A stretch of 64,000 nt of DNA from Boesenbergia rotunda (GCA_024364735.1 JAGFNQ010005654.1:62001-126000); one strand, 5' to 3'. Shown: positions 31,940 to 44,138, numbered from the stretch's first letter. Made by a program: numbers and translations. Notes: generated from the sequence alone by a model not told the origin.

Positions 31940-33423
31940 TCACTTAACCCTATAGACCTTTTTCTTGCTCAATTTTTTTTCTTTTCCTTTAAATGGCTTT
32001 TCCTTGCCATTTTTGACTTTTTCTCTACCATAGTTATAGGGCATCCTTGAATATGACATTCTATCAACATTAGCCCTCCTAGGGTGGTATCCTAAACCCG
32101 ACCTATCATCCCTATGATTTTGGTCCTTTGATATCATGTTCAATCTCTTGGACCCTTGAATGCCTCTACCTAGGTTTCTTTCTAACATATCAAGTTTTGC
32201 TTTTAAACATTGATTTTCCTTTTCTAACTTCCTAACCTTAGGATCATTAGACCTAATTTGATCATTTCTAGGTCTACTTATTTGTCTAGGCATATTTCCC
32301 CCTCTCTTAGGGTTTATGCCTTGGTCCTTAGCCCTAGAATTTCTAGATTTATCATGAACCATAGAATTTTTGGTGTTTTGGCACACAAAAGTGTTTCTAT
32401 TCCTATTATGATATTTAAAACCAAAAACATGCATGGGCAGGCAATTGTTACTAATTCTATCATTCGTACAAGCATTTTGAGCACACATGGAAGAATTTGA
32501 AGCATAAGTAGAGTTAGAGGTTACCACCCTTACCCTTGGGGCTCCCCCTTGATGAGTGCTACTCTTCCTTTCTTCTTTTTCCCATTTCCTAAGATGCTCC
32601 ATCTTCTTGAGCTCTCCACTTCTTGGACATTTTGTATGATAATGCCCGAGCTCCCCGCATGTGAAGCATCAAATTCTCCTTCTTTTGTTTTGAGCTTCCT
32701 CATTCCTACAACCCATTTTAGATTTAAATTGAATGAATTTGGGCTTAGGAATTATCTTCTTTTTACCTAGTGGGCACTTATCCTTGTAGTGCCCCTTTTT
32801 ATTGCAACCAAAGCATATGATATGTTCTTTTGATTTAGCTTTGGTGGAGGTGGAAGTCTTTTCTTGCTCTTGTGGGGATGAGGGTCTCTCCTCCCCCCCT
32901 TGATGTTGATACTTCTTCCTCTTCCTCAAATGTGGTGGATCCATTTTCACTCGATTCCTCCACTATACTTGATAATGTCGATAATTCTTTTTCCCTTTGA
33001 TCTTTTTGGACACTTGAGCTTATTTCTTCATGCTCCTCTACTCCTTGAGTTTTGTGTAGGGTTCTCATGACACTTTTCCAATTTATTCCACAACTCATAT
33101 GCATTTTTATAATTCCCTACATCACCCAAAATATTAACCAAAATATTGATTACCTTCTCATTGGTCCTTGCTTGTTCTTGTTGCTCCTTGGTCCAATACC
33201 TAGGCCGGAGCTTCTTTCCATGCTTGTCCTTAGGGGTCTCAAATGGTTCCTCTAGCACCATTACGCACTCCCAATCCATGCCGAGCCATATCTTCATTCT
33301 AGCTTTCCAATAATCAAAATCTTCATGCTCATACGGTGGTGGTGAGTTTATATCTTCCCCAAGTTTGTCTTCCATCATTCTTCTTCCTCTAGCGTGTGCT
33401 CCCTCGGCGGTTAGTCCGATCAA
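31940..33423 (-). pseudogene. gag: gag of gag-only element E3, two frameshifts
   Basis: Starts soon after the primer site; MMEDKLGED at 33378 is the likely start, with an in-frame ATG at 33423. The gag core reads DFDYWKARMKIWLG, KEQQEQARTNEKV and AYELWNKLEK. The frame shifts near 33060 and again near 32900, with a stop before the second knuckle. Two zinc knuckles (CFGCNKKGHYKDKC, CFTCGELGHYHTKC), the coiled coil (KLEKENQCLKAKLDMLERN) and GSKRLNM then RSGLGYH are recognisable. It is the closest relative of the E2 gag. Confidence 0.85.
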
Positions 33424-33435
33424 GAGCGGTCGTTT

Positions 33436-33447
33436 GCTCTGATACCA
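33436..33447 (-). promoter_or_regulatory. primer-binding site of E3 (initiator tRNA-Met)
   Basis: Minus-strand TGGTATCAGAGC two bases after the LTR end ATCTATCA. Confidence 0.9.
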
Positions 33448-33449
33448 AC

Positions 33450-34405
33450 TGATAGATCATTTTCGGTGTGCTAGAGGGGGGTGAATAGCACTTTGTCGTT
33501 CGTTTCTCTACAAAGTCGTTAGCGCAGCGGAAACAATAATATGCAAAGTAAAATAAACAATGCTAACAACCAGATTTACTTGGTATCCACCCCGGACGGG
33601 TGACTAATCCAAGAATCCGTCGGCGGATCAACCCCCGGATAACCTCCGGCTAGATCTGTCGCTCCTTGTGGGAGGAGAAACCTCGCCACAACACTTCGGA
33701 CACTCTCTGATCACAATAGACTACTAACTCACTTTACCCAAGCGAGTTTTGTCAAAGAAGATGGTAGGAAACGAGCCCCTTTAAATAGGGCTCGAATCTG
33801 AAACAGTCGCTACCAGTCGACTGCCCCTGGGGCAGTCGACTGTCCCACTCAGATTCGACCGTTACAGTACAATGTTCGAATCTGCCAGCCTGTTTCAGCC
33901 TATACCAGTCGACTGCCCATGGGCCAATCGACTGGTACACACCTAAGCCTAGTGTTTCACTCCTGAGTACAAGTCGCTCCGCACTCAAACCCTCCTGACT
34001 TAGCCCCTGAGTACAAACACTCATACTTAGACCCTCACAACTCAGTTGACTCTTCACCAGCAGTCTTGACTATTGCCTTCACGTCATCTTCATCTTCGGC
34101 CCTCGTCCCTCGGATGCGTACGCAAGCCTCCAGCTTGCCTCCATGTTACCCTTCACGTATGCCTCGATGTCCGCATTCCTCGGCTCATCATCCCTGCTAT
34201 CCAACGATCCCTTGGATGCACGCAAGCCTCCAGCTTGCCTCCATACCATTCTTCACCTAAAGACATCAACCAAGTCCATGTGTACCTGTACACCTGCACA
34301 CTCATCTACACATATGAGAACAACACACATCTTAACTTAACCATATTGCCCATACATCAAAATATCACGATCCTCCAGATCATCTCAGGGTTGATTGCCC
34401 CAACA
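33450..34405 (-). mobile_element. 5' LTR of gag-only element E3
   Basis: 956 bp on the minus strand from TGTTGGGGCAATC to ATCTATCA. It holds GCAAGC-TGGAG-GCTTGC hairpins, two CAGTCGACTG palindrome pairs (33905-33935 and 33814-33842) and TATTTAAA at 33780-33787. It inserted into the pol remnant of copia C; the TSD partner is lost with the 3' side of E3. Confidence 0.9.
33814..33842. repeat. perfect 29-bp palindrome in E3 U3
   Basis: Two 14-bp arms CAGTCGACTGCCCC mirror each other around a single central T. Each arm begins with the smaller palindrome CAGTCGACTG. It lies about 27 bp upstream of the TATA-like box. Confidence 0.9.
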
Positions 34406-35603
34406 GAGGGTACCTTGTCACAGTGGGAGGGTTGTTGCTCAACATAAAGCTCTCATGTTCTTGGAGAGTTTATGGATTGGGTCCTAAGTTAACATGAACC
34501 GGATCCCTAGTCCCATGACAAGGATCATCCACTTTGATGAAATAAATCCAGTTATATGGATTTGTTCAAAGGATGACGATATTGTATGTGACAGAAACGG
34601 AGTGGTATTCTTGTACTATACGTAAATAATATTTTGTTGGTTGGCAACAATGATGAAATATTGTCAGACGTAAGGGTATGGTTGTCCACACAATTATAAA
34701 GGACTAAGGAGAGGTAAGACACATCCTTGGGGATCAAAGATCTAAGGGATCTCTAGACAAAGATGATGTATTCATTCCAACTTTCATATAAAACATTGTC
34801 CTAGCTCGTTCTAGCATGAATACCTCCATGGAAAAGTTTTGTACTTTTCAGCTTTTGAGCTACTCTATCTAAAGAGATATGTTTAGATTATCAAAGGTGA
34901 TCGAGTAGGTAATGACTGTTCCTCTAGCATTGGCTAAAGGAAGTCTCATGTATGTTAGAAACAAGCCCAGATATTTGTTGTGCCGTGGGCATAGGTAACA
35001 GATATCGGAGTAACCCAAGTCAAGGAAATTAAACTGCGGTAAAAGCAAGTATTAGTGCCTGAGAAGGACTAAGGACTATATGCATATTTATCGGGCAGAA
35101 CAACTTCTTGTGGGTTATATGGATACAGAATCCCAATCTAAATAGGGGCAAATATAAGTATTCCTCGGATTTTGTGTTTACTTTTAGGAGCTAGAACCAT
35201 GGTATAGCAGAGTGTCGCACAGTGGCTACGTGATGGACCCTGCTATGGAGGTTGGATATTTGGCTGCCTGCATCACAGCCAATATAGCTACATGGTTCAT
35301 GAACCTCAAGATGGACTTCAATGTGATTCCTAGTTTGCTCAGAACTATCACATTTGATGTGATTAAAAGGGTGTAGTTGCAAACTCGAAGGAATCACGAG
35401 TCTATAAGGCTTGTAAACACATAGAGAGTAAGTACCACCCAGAAGAGGAATAGTTGTCGTTGCCTAGAGTGCATCAGAAGATGACCTAGGTAAATCATTT
35501 CACTAAGGCCTTAGTAGCAAGAGCTTTTATGCATGTGAAGGATCTAGAGGTTAGATGTATGACATTTTGAAAACAGCAAAGTCTTTGAGTATAAGTGGGA
35601 GAT
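34406..35603 (+). pseudogene. pol: 3' part of copia C pol, heavily decayed
   Basis: Fragments of RT and RNase H are recognisable despite many stops: GFVxNEDE-like remnants, LYVNNILLVGNNDE (34616 onward), TSPDICCAVGIGNRYRSN (near 34960) and a final ISGR before the polypurine tract AAGTGGGAGAT (35593-35603). The catalytic YVDD box reads YVNN at 34619-34630, a double Asp-to-Asn change explained by two G-to-A transitions. The upstream half of pol was displaced by E3. Confidence 0.75.
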
Positions 35604-37648
35604 TGTTAGGATGTATACTAAAAGCCTTGCTTTTGGTTAGGATACATTTACATTTTAAAGAGAATTGCAAAATCACGTAGTGCATTATATATTAGTATGT
35701 ACACAAAATGTCTGATACTTGGCATTGTAGATAACATGGTGCGTGGTGTCGTACAAAAGATTGTGTTATCAGGTTCCCTTGTCGAAGTATAAGAAAGAGG
35801 CTCACAACCAAGATGGAGTTGGACAAACCATCAGCATAGTTGTAGTGTAATTAGGTGTGGTTTATCTTAACCATAGAATTATACTAGTGTACATTGTGTA
35901 TATTGGTAGGACCAAAAGAGAGGTCATCTAATTTTGTACTGACTTAGTAAATTAGATTAGACCTCGGATAATATTATGGAGTACGATCTCTTAATCCCGA
36001 AATAATAACGGGCACGTATAATTATATATTATTTCTTTGACTTACCAAAGGGTTAGATTTATTCTGTTAAATCAATAGGCCCGGTAAATTGAGAATTAAT
36101 ATTAATTATATGGTGTGCCATTGATTATTAATGGAATCCGTGTCCTGGTAAGTCGGGATGATGATGCCCCCTTGGTGAGCTAAAAAGGATCGTCATGTCA
36201 AATCTTGCAAGTGGACTATGGTTCGACATGATGAAAAGGTTGAGTGGTACTAATTAAGGATCAAGAGGATAATTAATTTAATTATTAGTAAATTAAATTA
36301 ATTATCGAGCATTCAATATCTTAAACAAGGGGAGATGGATGACTCGTAATAGGTGGAGCCCATATGAAAATATGGGAGTTGGTGAGGAAGTACAATGGGA
36401 TCATTTAGTGGAATGGATCACCATGAATGGATCGGGTTTGGATCCATTAGAGGGCCAAGAACCAACTCCTCCTCATAGTCCCTACCTTAGCCCTATAAAT
36501 ACCCCATAGGAGTCATGATACAAGGCTTAATGAATTAATTGAGAATTAATTCAATTAATCACAAAAGAAAAACCCCAATCCCTTTCCCTCCCTCTTCTCT
36601 CTCTCCTAGGTCACACATAACAAGTAGGAGAAGAAACTCTCTCTTCATCCTCCTTGGGCCTTCTCCTCCTCTCCTTGTGGTGGTGGCGATAGACCAGGAA
36701 GACTCAACATCTTCTTGGTGACACGCGGTAGCAACAAGGTAGGGAAGAGATCGGCGGTGTGGGGAGAAAGCAAAGCCCTTTGGCTTGGGTGGTCGGCGCC
36801 GGTGAAGGAGAGGAAGTGGCTATCGGTAGAGATTGGAGAAATATCATCTTCTTCTAGTTCACTTCTCCTCTTCCTCTTCTCTTGTGCGGGATCAACCGGA
36901 AGGCAGGAGGAGCACAGTCGGCGGCAGGGAATCCTCCTTTGTGGCGCCGACGGTGAAGAAGAAGGAGGAGAGGTCGGTTGAGGGTTTTGTGGAGGAAGAA
37001 AGAGTTCATCTCCATTTCTTCTTCCATATTCTTCCTCTTCCTAGCCTTCCACTTGGTGTTGCCCTGTGGCCGACTGGAGCTTGGAGCTTGAGGTGGCCGA
37101 CGGCGTGAGGAGGAGTGGAGGATAGGTGGCCAGCACATGCAACCCTAGGCTTCTAGGGTTTTGTGTTGGTGATTGGATGTAGCTTGAAGAAAGGTGGTTA
37201 ATTCAGAGCTTTGGTGATCCCGCATCTTGGTATATCATCGTCCACACGACGTCCAGGAGAGGAGGGTCATAAGGTAGAAGACTGCGAGATAAACGACGAG
37301 GTATAACTCTCCCGAGCTTCGTTTTACTTTTGTTATGTTAATTGCTTTGATATTTGTTGTCATTGCATGTAGATAATTAGTTATCGTAGATTAATTATTT
37401 GTTAATGAATTTGATAATTAATTATGTGTCATGGACCCTGAATACAAACACAAAAATCGGCGATCCATTCGTCGTCTTTTCCGCGGTTAATTAATCCGGA
37501 AAGTTACAAAGTCTTAACCTTGGTTTTGGCTAAGTTGTAACTTGGATTAATTAACACGACGACGAGACGGTCGTTAGAGGGACGGGTCTCTATTTAGATT
37601 TAAATTTTAATCCGTAGACATAGAGAGGTCTCTCAAGTATGACCCCGT
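35604..37648 (+). mobile_element. 3' LTR of copia element C
   Basis: Starts TGTTAGGATGTATACT directly after the polypurine tract; similarity to the second copy (58528-59420, minus strand) ends near GACCCCGTG (about 37645), so the right boundary is approximate. A TATA box TATAAAT lies at 36494-36500. The right flank is the Tat-like gypsy pol. Confidence 0.75.
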
Positions 37649-40206
37649 GGTTGTCTTGGAAACTGCCAAGCCATACCTCCGTAACCAACAGTAGCACAGT
37701 GTCGGCAGCCTCCCCTTCTATCTGAGCCACTGTTCCTTCTGTGTCACTGGGCTCGTCCAATGTCCACGAGGTAATGGAGCTAGCCAACTTGGCTAGCTCG
37801 TCTACCTTAACATTGTCAACTCGGGAAATATTCTACAGAACAACCTCGGTGAAGTAGGATCTCAGCTGTTCATAGATGGCCACATACCTTTGTAGGCGCT
37901 CATTCTTTATTTCGAACTCGCCTTTTATCTGCTGGGAGACCAATTGAGAGTCTGAGTGCAAGATGACCGAGCAACTCCCACATGCTTGGCTGCTTGTTAC
38001 ACCGCAAGCATAGCCTCATATTCGACTTCGTTGTTGGTGGCCCGAAAGTGGAGTCAGACAGACAATTGCAATACATCTCCTCTATGGGAGATCATCAGGA
38101 CTCCGACCCCGCTATTCTTGTGGTTGGAGGAGCAATCAACGTAGATCTTCCATACTTCATTAGCGTAAGGTTCTGGGTCAACCTCGAGCATAAAATCAGC
38201 AAGAGCTTGTGCTTTGATAGTGGTACGAGGGTGATACTCTATCCCATATTTGATCAACTTTGTTGTTCGCTTGATGAGCCATCCTGAAGCTTCTGGGTTA
38301 ATGAGGACACAGCAGGCTGTTGGTGAGCACCACGATGGGATGTGCTATAAAATAGGGCCTATGTCTTCGAGCCATTGGTAACAAAGCATAGGCCAGTTTC
38401 TCTACAGTAGTATATCGGGTCTCTGCGTCCTTCAAGAGATGTCCGACGAAGTAGACTGGGTACTGAACAGTACCTTCTTCCTAAATGAGCACAGAACCCA
38501 CAGCTTGTTCAGTCACGGACAGGTAGACGAACAATGTCTCTCCCTCCAATGGCTTATAAAGGATGGGAGCTCAGTGAGGTATGCCTTTAAATTAGTGAAA
38601 GCCTTCTCGCACTAGTCATCCCAATCAAATTTAACTGCCTTTCTCAGAATCTTGAAGAATAGCAGGGTCCTATCAGAAGATTTGGAGATGAACCTGGACA
38701 GGACTGTAATTCTACCATTCAGTCAATATACGTCCTTGAAGTTGCGAGGAGATGACATGTCGAGGATGGCTTGGACTTTTTCCGAGTTAGCTTCAATCCC
38801 CCTTTCTGTCACCATATACCCGAGAAACCGAACTCTCTTCACCCCGAATAGACACTTGGCGGGGTTCAGTTTCAACTTGTTGGCACTCAGGGTGGCGAAT
38901 ATTTCTTCCAGCTCGGCTATCATGTCTTTCCCCTTCTCAGTCTTGACCAGGATATCACTGACGTATACCTTAATGTTTCTCCCAATTTGATGGTGGAAGA
39001 CCTTGTCTGTCATCCACTGATAGGTTACCTCTACGTTCCGCAACCGAAATGGCATGACATTGTAGTAGTAGGTACCATCTATTGTCACGAAACTGACTTT
39101 TTCTTGGTATTTCCGGGCAAGAGGAACTTGGTAGTATCCCTAATAAGCATTTAACATCGAAATAAAATCACAAATAGAGATAGAATCCAACAGCCGATCA
39201 ATACGAGGGAAGGGGTAGATATCTTTAGGACTGACATTATTTAAATCTCTAAAATCAATACAGACCCGCCATTTACTCCCGGGCTTAGGGACAAGTACAA
39301 TATTTGCTAACCAGGTCAGGAATTGAACTTCTCTTATGTGTCCGACCTTTAGCAACTTGGCGACCACTTCCCTAATGATCTTGACTTGCTCGGGCGCAAA
39401 GTGTGATCGCCTTTGCTTCACCTGCCAGGCTCCCGGGGTTATGTGCAAGAGATGCGTGGCCAGAGCAAGGGGGACTCCTTTGATCTCTTCTGTAGCCCAT
39501 GCAAACACGTCCTGATGGTCCTTCAGGCAGCTAATCATATGGCTTTTCAGCTCTTGTGTAAGGTCAGCCGCTATCTTTGTGATTCCTCCTGCTTGCTGAG
39601 GGTGAACCTGGACCTCTTCGCTTTCTACCTCTCTGCGCTCCTCTTTAGGTCCTTCTTCTTCCCGAGGGTTCATCATGTTAATTTGTAGTGCTTCATGCAT
39701 TTTCGGGTTCTTACGGGCTTCAGTCCTGACCTCCCCGCTGTAGCATCGTCGGGAGGCTAGCTGGTCCCCTTTGATTTCGACCACTTGCTCGCCCACCAGG
39801 AACATGATCTTTTGGTGGTAGACTAAGATGACCGCCTTGAATAGGCTGAGTGTCGGATGCCCTAGGATGGCGTTGTTGGATGATGGGGCGTCCATGATCA
39901 TGACGGGCGCCCTTCGGGTCCTCTCCAGCATGTCATCCCCCAGCGACAGAGACAGATAGATATGCCCTATCAGCTGCACCTGTATCCGATGAAGCCGAAG
40001 AGCGGGGTGGAGACTGCTTGCAGCTCCTCTTCGTCGATTTGCATCTAGTCTAGGGCCGCCTTATAGAGGATATTGACGGAGATACCTTTGTCCACAAAGA
40101 CACGCTTAACCTCGTAATTAGTAATAGGGCAAGGATTACCAGAGCGTCTTCATGGGGAGCTTCCATGCCCTCCAGATCTTCAGGGCCAAATGAAATAACA
40201 TGGCCC
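37649..40206 (-). pseudogene. pol: Tat-like gypsy pol (protease, RT, RNase H)
   Basis: Read leftward from solo LTR U1: an aspartic protease remnant (FVDKGISVNIL), then RT from 39979 with VCIDFRDLN, YPFPRID and FISMLNAY, a stop at 39138, then EKVSFVTIDGTYYYNVMPF, QIGRNIKVYVSD and FLGYMV. The catalytic YVDD box reads YVSD (38954-38968). RNase H follows near 38200 (IYVDCSSNHKNSGVGVLM) and fades into stops by 37650, where copia C LTR begins. Most of RT and RNase H stay in one frame, so decay is mainly by point mutation. This is the same element as the minus-strand gag pieces to its right. Confidence 0.85.
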
Positions 40207-40312
40207 TGGCGTGTAACACCCCAAAATTGTCAATGTAAAATCATGACAATGTATGAAAATGGTTATAATGAAATGATATAAATTTCATGCAATCACATGC
40301 TATGAAATGTCA

Positions 40313-40620
40313 TGAACACATGAAATATTATATTCATGAAATATTATTATCATGAAATATTATCATGAAATAGTATATGCATGAAATATTATTATCATGA
40401 AATATTATCATGAAATATTATATTCATGAAATATTATTATCATGAAATATTAACATGAAATATTATATTCATGAAATATTATCATCATGAAATATTATCA
40501 TGAAATAGTATATGCATGAAATATTATTATCATGAAATATTATTATGAAATATTATATTCATGAAATATTATTATCATGAAATATTAGATTCATGAAATA
40601 TTATTAATATTATGAAATTT
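40313..40620 (+). repeat. ATGAAATATTATTATC tandem repeat
   Basis: About twenty imperfect copies of ATGAAATATTAT(TATC) in U3 of U1, almost pure AT. Confidence 0.85.
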
Positions 40621-40692
40621 CATGATGGGCTTGGTTTATTGGGCTTGGAAATGAATTAGTAAGAGGTGCTAAAAAGAAAGTGCAAAGTGGAG

Positions 40693-40760
40693 GAAGCAAG
40701 GATTGAACCTTGAACCTATCACTTGCACTAACTCTTTCCTAACCAAATGCTCTAGTGGGT
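40693..40760 (-). other. antisense tRNA-like sequence in U1
   Basis: On the minus strand a D-arm-like TAGAGCATTTGGTTAG (40740-40755) is followed by a T-arm-like GGTTCAATCC (40700-40709). It lies about 80-140 bp upstream of the TATA box. It is not a functional tRNA: the T loop is one base short and no clear anticodon arm is seen. Confidence 0.4.
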
Positions 40761-43173
40761 GTTTCATGTTAGGAGAAGGGGAGACACGCTTGTTAAGTGT
40801 GTAAGAGTGAAGAGACATGCTTCTTCACAAGAGGTGTATAAATAGGATTAAGAGAAGGAAGTTAGAGGAAGTTACTTCATTCTTCTTCCTCCTTTCTTCT
40901 TCTTGCCGAGCCTAGCCCTCTCTCCCTTTCCATTTTCGAAATTCCAACCCTAGGGTTCGAACCCTAGGGCAATTGCAAGAAGGAGAGTCCAAGTGTCATT
41001 GCTCTCTACCAAGACCAAGAATCCTAGAGAAAATTTAGAAGAAAAGGATCTTCACATACCCTCCAAGTATAGGGCACCCTACGGTTTAAAGAAATTTCCA
41101 GCGCTAGGATGTAAGTATCCTCTCGCCTGTGTCATAATTGCTATTGAATGTTTGCTTGTTTTGTTCTTTTGAAAAATCACAAGGACCATTCTTATGAAAC
41201 TTTCGGCCACCTCTTGTAAGGGGCCCAAGAGAAGGGTTTTGATCAAACTTTGATGCATGCTAGTGACCCTAGGGATTTTATATACATATGTGTTGTTTCC
41301 AAATATTTTTGGAAGGCCAAAAGTTAGGGTTTGGTACCCTACAAAGTTTCGGCCACCACCCACTTATGGGCTTTGGTTGCTTCTTGATGCATGAGGATAT
41401 CCCTAGGAACTTAGGGTATGAATTTATGTTATTCTTCCATCATGTGTGATAACAAGAATTAGGGTTTTAGTGCCCTACAACTTTCGGCCAAAGAAGAAAA
41501 GTTAGGGTTTTGTGTGGCTTGCTATCCTATTATATTCCCATGATTAGAATGGTAGATAAAATGTTGTATATATATGTGTGTTGTTTTGTGAATGATGACT
41601 TGTCCAAAAACCCTAGAAACCCCCACCTTATCATTCGGCCACCCCTTGTAAATTAGGGTTAGTGGATGCTAATCCCAATATGAGATATAAACCATGTTTC
41701 AATTGTTAACATGAAAGGTACTTGAGGTGTTTGTAGAAATGCTTGAATGAATGCTTGCTTGGAAAACCAAATTCCCTTACTTGTATGTTTCGGCCAACCC
41801 TAGTTCTAGGGTTGGGAAGTACCTAATGAGACCATGAAGCATGCTACTACATATGTGATGTGTGTATAAATTATATGACCTATCTTGTTAGGTATAAAAG
41901 CATGCCTTATAGCCCATGGGGCACCTTGATAATATGAACATGATGTGTTTGATAATATGCCTAAAAAGGGTTACTCTATTGAAACTGGGATCAAGAGCAC
42001 CCGAATGTGTGGTGTGTCCCTAGGGGATCAAGAGCACCCGAATGTGTGGTGTGTCCCTTTGAGAAGTGATTAAGAGTACCTTTAGGCATATACATATATG
42101 AGTAATTGCATGATAAATTACTTTACTTTGAAAGTTGTGTACCCGACTCGGAAGGGGGTCGTTAAACAAATCCAATGTGCATGTTAACTGAAGGTCATGG
42201 CATTGGTAGGACGGAAGGGTCCTGCTCTAACTAGATTGGTGGCTCGCTACCCCAATTTATTAGGGAACGCGCATGATGTGGTACTACAACTGGGCCCTGG
42301 ATGATGATATGATATTTTGAAGTACTTACCATTATGGAACCTTTTGAAAAGCATATTTTCTCATCATGTGATAATCTTGTTCCGTAAAGTACTTGGAGAT
42401 ATTTGATGTGATGTTTATGATGCTTTGATGAGATGCTTATGATGCTTAATCTTGTTCTATCTTGATTACTGAGTACATGATATGATGTATTGATATGGTT
42501 TTGCGAGTAGGCCCGGATTCTTACTAAGCATGTTTTGCTTACTAGTTCATGTTGTTTTCTTATGCTGCAGATAGCGGTAAGAAATACTTGAATTAAAGGG
42601 AGAGGCAGAGGGAAGGCTAGAGGATGTGTGTGGTGATGGCTCGGGAAAGGATGAAAGATTCTATCTACCTTAGTTTGTCTAGAATCTAACTGCTTCCGAT
42701 AAAAGATTGAAATTGTATTACTATACTCTGAATATATGATGATTGTGACTACTCTACTGTTAGAGATATGGAACCTAAGTCATGTTAGATAATACTATTA
42801 TTAATGTCTAATTCCTATAGTATGCATGCTCAGTAAAATGCTAGATGTTTACTATTTTCGGTTGCTTATGAATGCTTCTTTTGTATATGCTTCTTTTGCA
42901 TGTATCTAAGACTAGATAACTCTTGCTATATTCTTACTTGAGATTTCATGCTATAGTGTGTTAAATGATTTTCATATTAGGTTGTAAATGCATGTAGATA
43001 TAAAAGAAATGAAAAAACCTTGCTTGGTAAATTAGTCTTCAATAAGCATGCTTATTACTAGTTCAGGTATTGTAACTGTTTTGTTTGGATATACATGTTT
43101 AACATGATTGAATGATATGAATGTATGGACCCGTAACCCCGCCTTTAGGGTAGATATAAGGTCGGGCGTTACA

Positions 43174-43487
43174 TGGCGCTAGTCACTTCTTGTCCCGATG
43201 GCGTAGTTCTCCAGCCGAACGCATGTGGACCTTCCTTGCCTGATAAGAATCTCCCTCGGTAGGTCCTCCAGAGATCACTCCCACATGGCCCGATGGAGGT
43301 CCGCGCACTAGAGCTTTGCCCTTCTTGGGATCTCTCTCAGGGGTGATAGTTGGGAGAGGAGCTATCCCCTGACTCCTTCCCCTCGACTGTGACTGGGATC
43401 GTTGCCTGCTTGTATCCTCTTCGGCTTGTCGCTGATGAGGGGAAGGGCTTCGCCGAGGGGGCCACCATCGATACCCTGCCTTATTCC
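43174..43487 (-). pseudogene. gag: Tat-like gypsy gag C-terminal fragment
   Basis: Minus-strand frame with an Arg/Ser/Gln-rich stretch (RRSPSPHQRQAEEDTSRQRS), ERDPKKGKALVRG and GVISGGPTEGDS. The element A gag keeps the same ERDPKKGKAL-like end at about 5915. It is bounded by solo LTR T2 on the right and U1 on the left. Confidence 0.75.
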
Positions 43488-44138
43488 TGTTAGTAGGATC
43501 CATAGAGCCAATTATGTGATGATTGACTAGGGACTTTTTGTATCATATTCTATCATTAATAAAGGCATGTTTGGTTATTATACTTACTTTGTATTTGTAC
43601 CAAATAACTAAGTATAATAATGTCATTGGGTAGTAGGTTGTTATCTATATTATATCGATTGGTTGAATCGATAGTGAGATGATGTAGAGAACACTACTCT
43701 AAACCATTCCTAGTCAAGTATTAATATTCAAGGACAATATTAATGCATGGAGACTAGCATGTAGGTCAACTGATGACTTGAGCTTACAAGTCATGGATAT
43801 GTGATATCAAGTTGACACATGGGTATACTGTAACGACCCAGAAAATCTCCTCAATATTTTCTTTAAAATATTGATCATGTCTAGATGGTTTTGAAGGAAT
43901 TTAGAGATACTAGTACGAACCTTAGCCTAATTATCCATAATTTCTCATTTAAATTGAGAAGCTAAGTACTAATGGGCTTTTCTAAGACCATGGTTATTAG
44001 TGGATTTTAGGTGAAATTTAATATAAATACAAATGGGTTTTAATTATGAATATTAGCAGGATCATGGGGGAATTTTTGGGGAATTTTTGAAAATAATATA
44101 AAAATAAAATAAAATAAAATAGAAAAAAATAAAGTGCA

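Larger units (their letters stand above)
40212..43173 (+). mobile_element. solo gypsy LTR U1 with perfect TSD
   Basis: 2962 bp from TGTAACACCCC to GGGCGTTACA, flanked by identical TGGCG at 40207-40211 and 43174-43178. There is no internal region. It interrupts the Tat-like gypsy between gag and protease. It has an ATGAAATATTAT tandem block, an antisense tRNA-like sequence (40693-40760) and TATAAATA at 40837-40844. Ends and layout suggest the Del/Tekay group (inference). Confidence 0.9.

Noticed and set aside
21953..34405. E2 and E3 as the two ends of one inverted element
   Set aside because: Each has its own gag, in opposite orientation, with different stops and frameshifts. They are two elements of the same family.
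36539..37138. Possible host exon in the copia C LTR
   Set aside because: Ser/Arg/Gly-rich short frames on both strands within a defined LTR and downstream of its TATA box. The CT- and GA-rich composition explains them.
40313..40620. CRISPR-like or centromeric satellite array
   Set aside because: Units are short, contiguous and AT-only, without spacers, and lie inside a solo LTR.
43517..43530. T2 starting at TGTGATGATTG
   Set aside because: T1 and T2 share about 30 bases further upstream (TGTTAGTAGGA), and only that earlier start gives a TSD.
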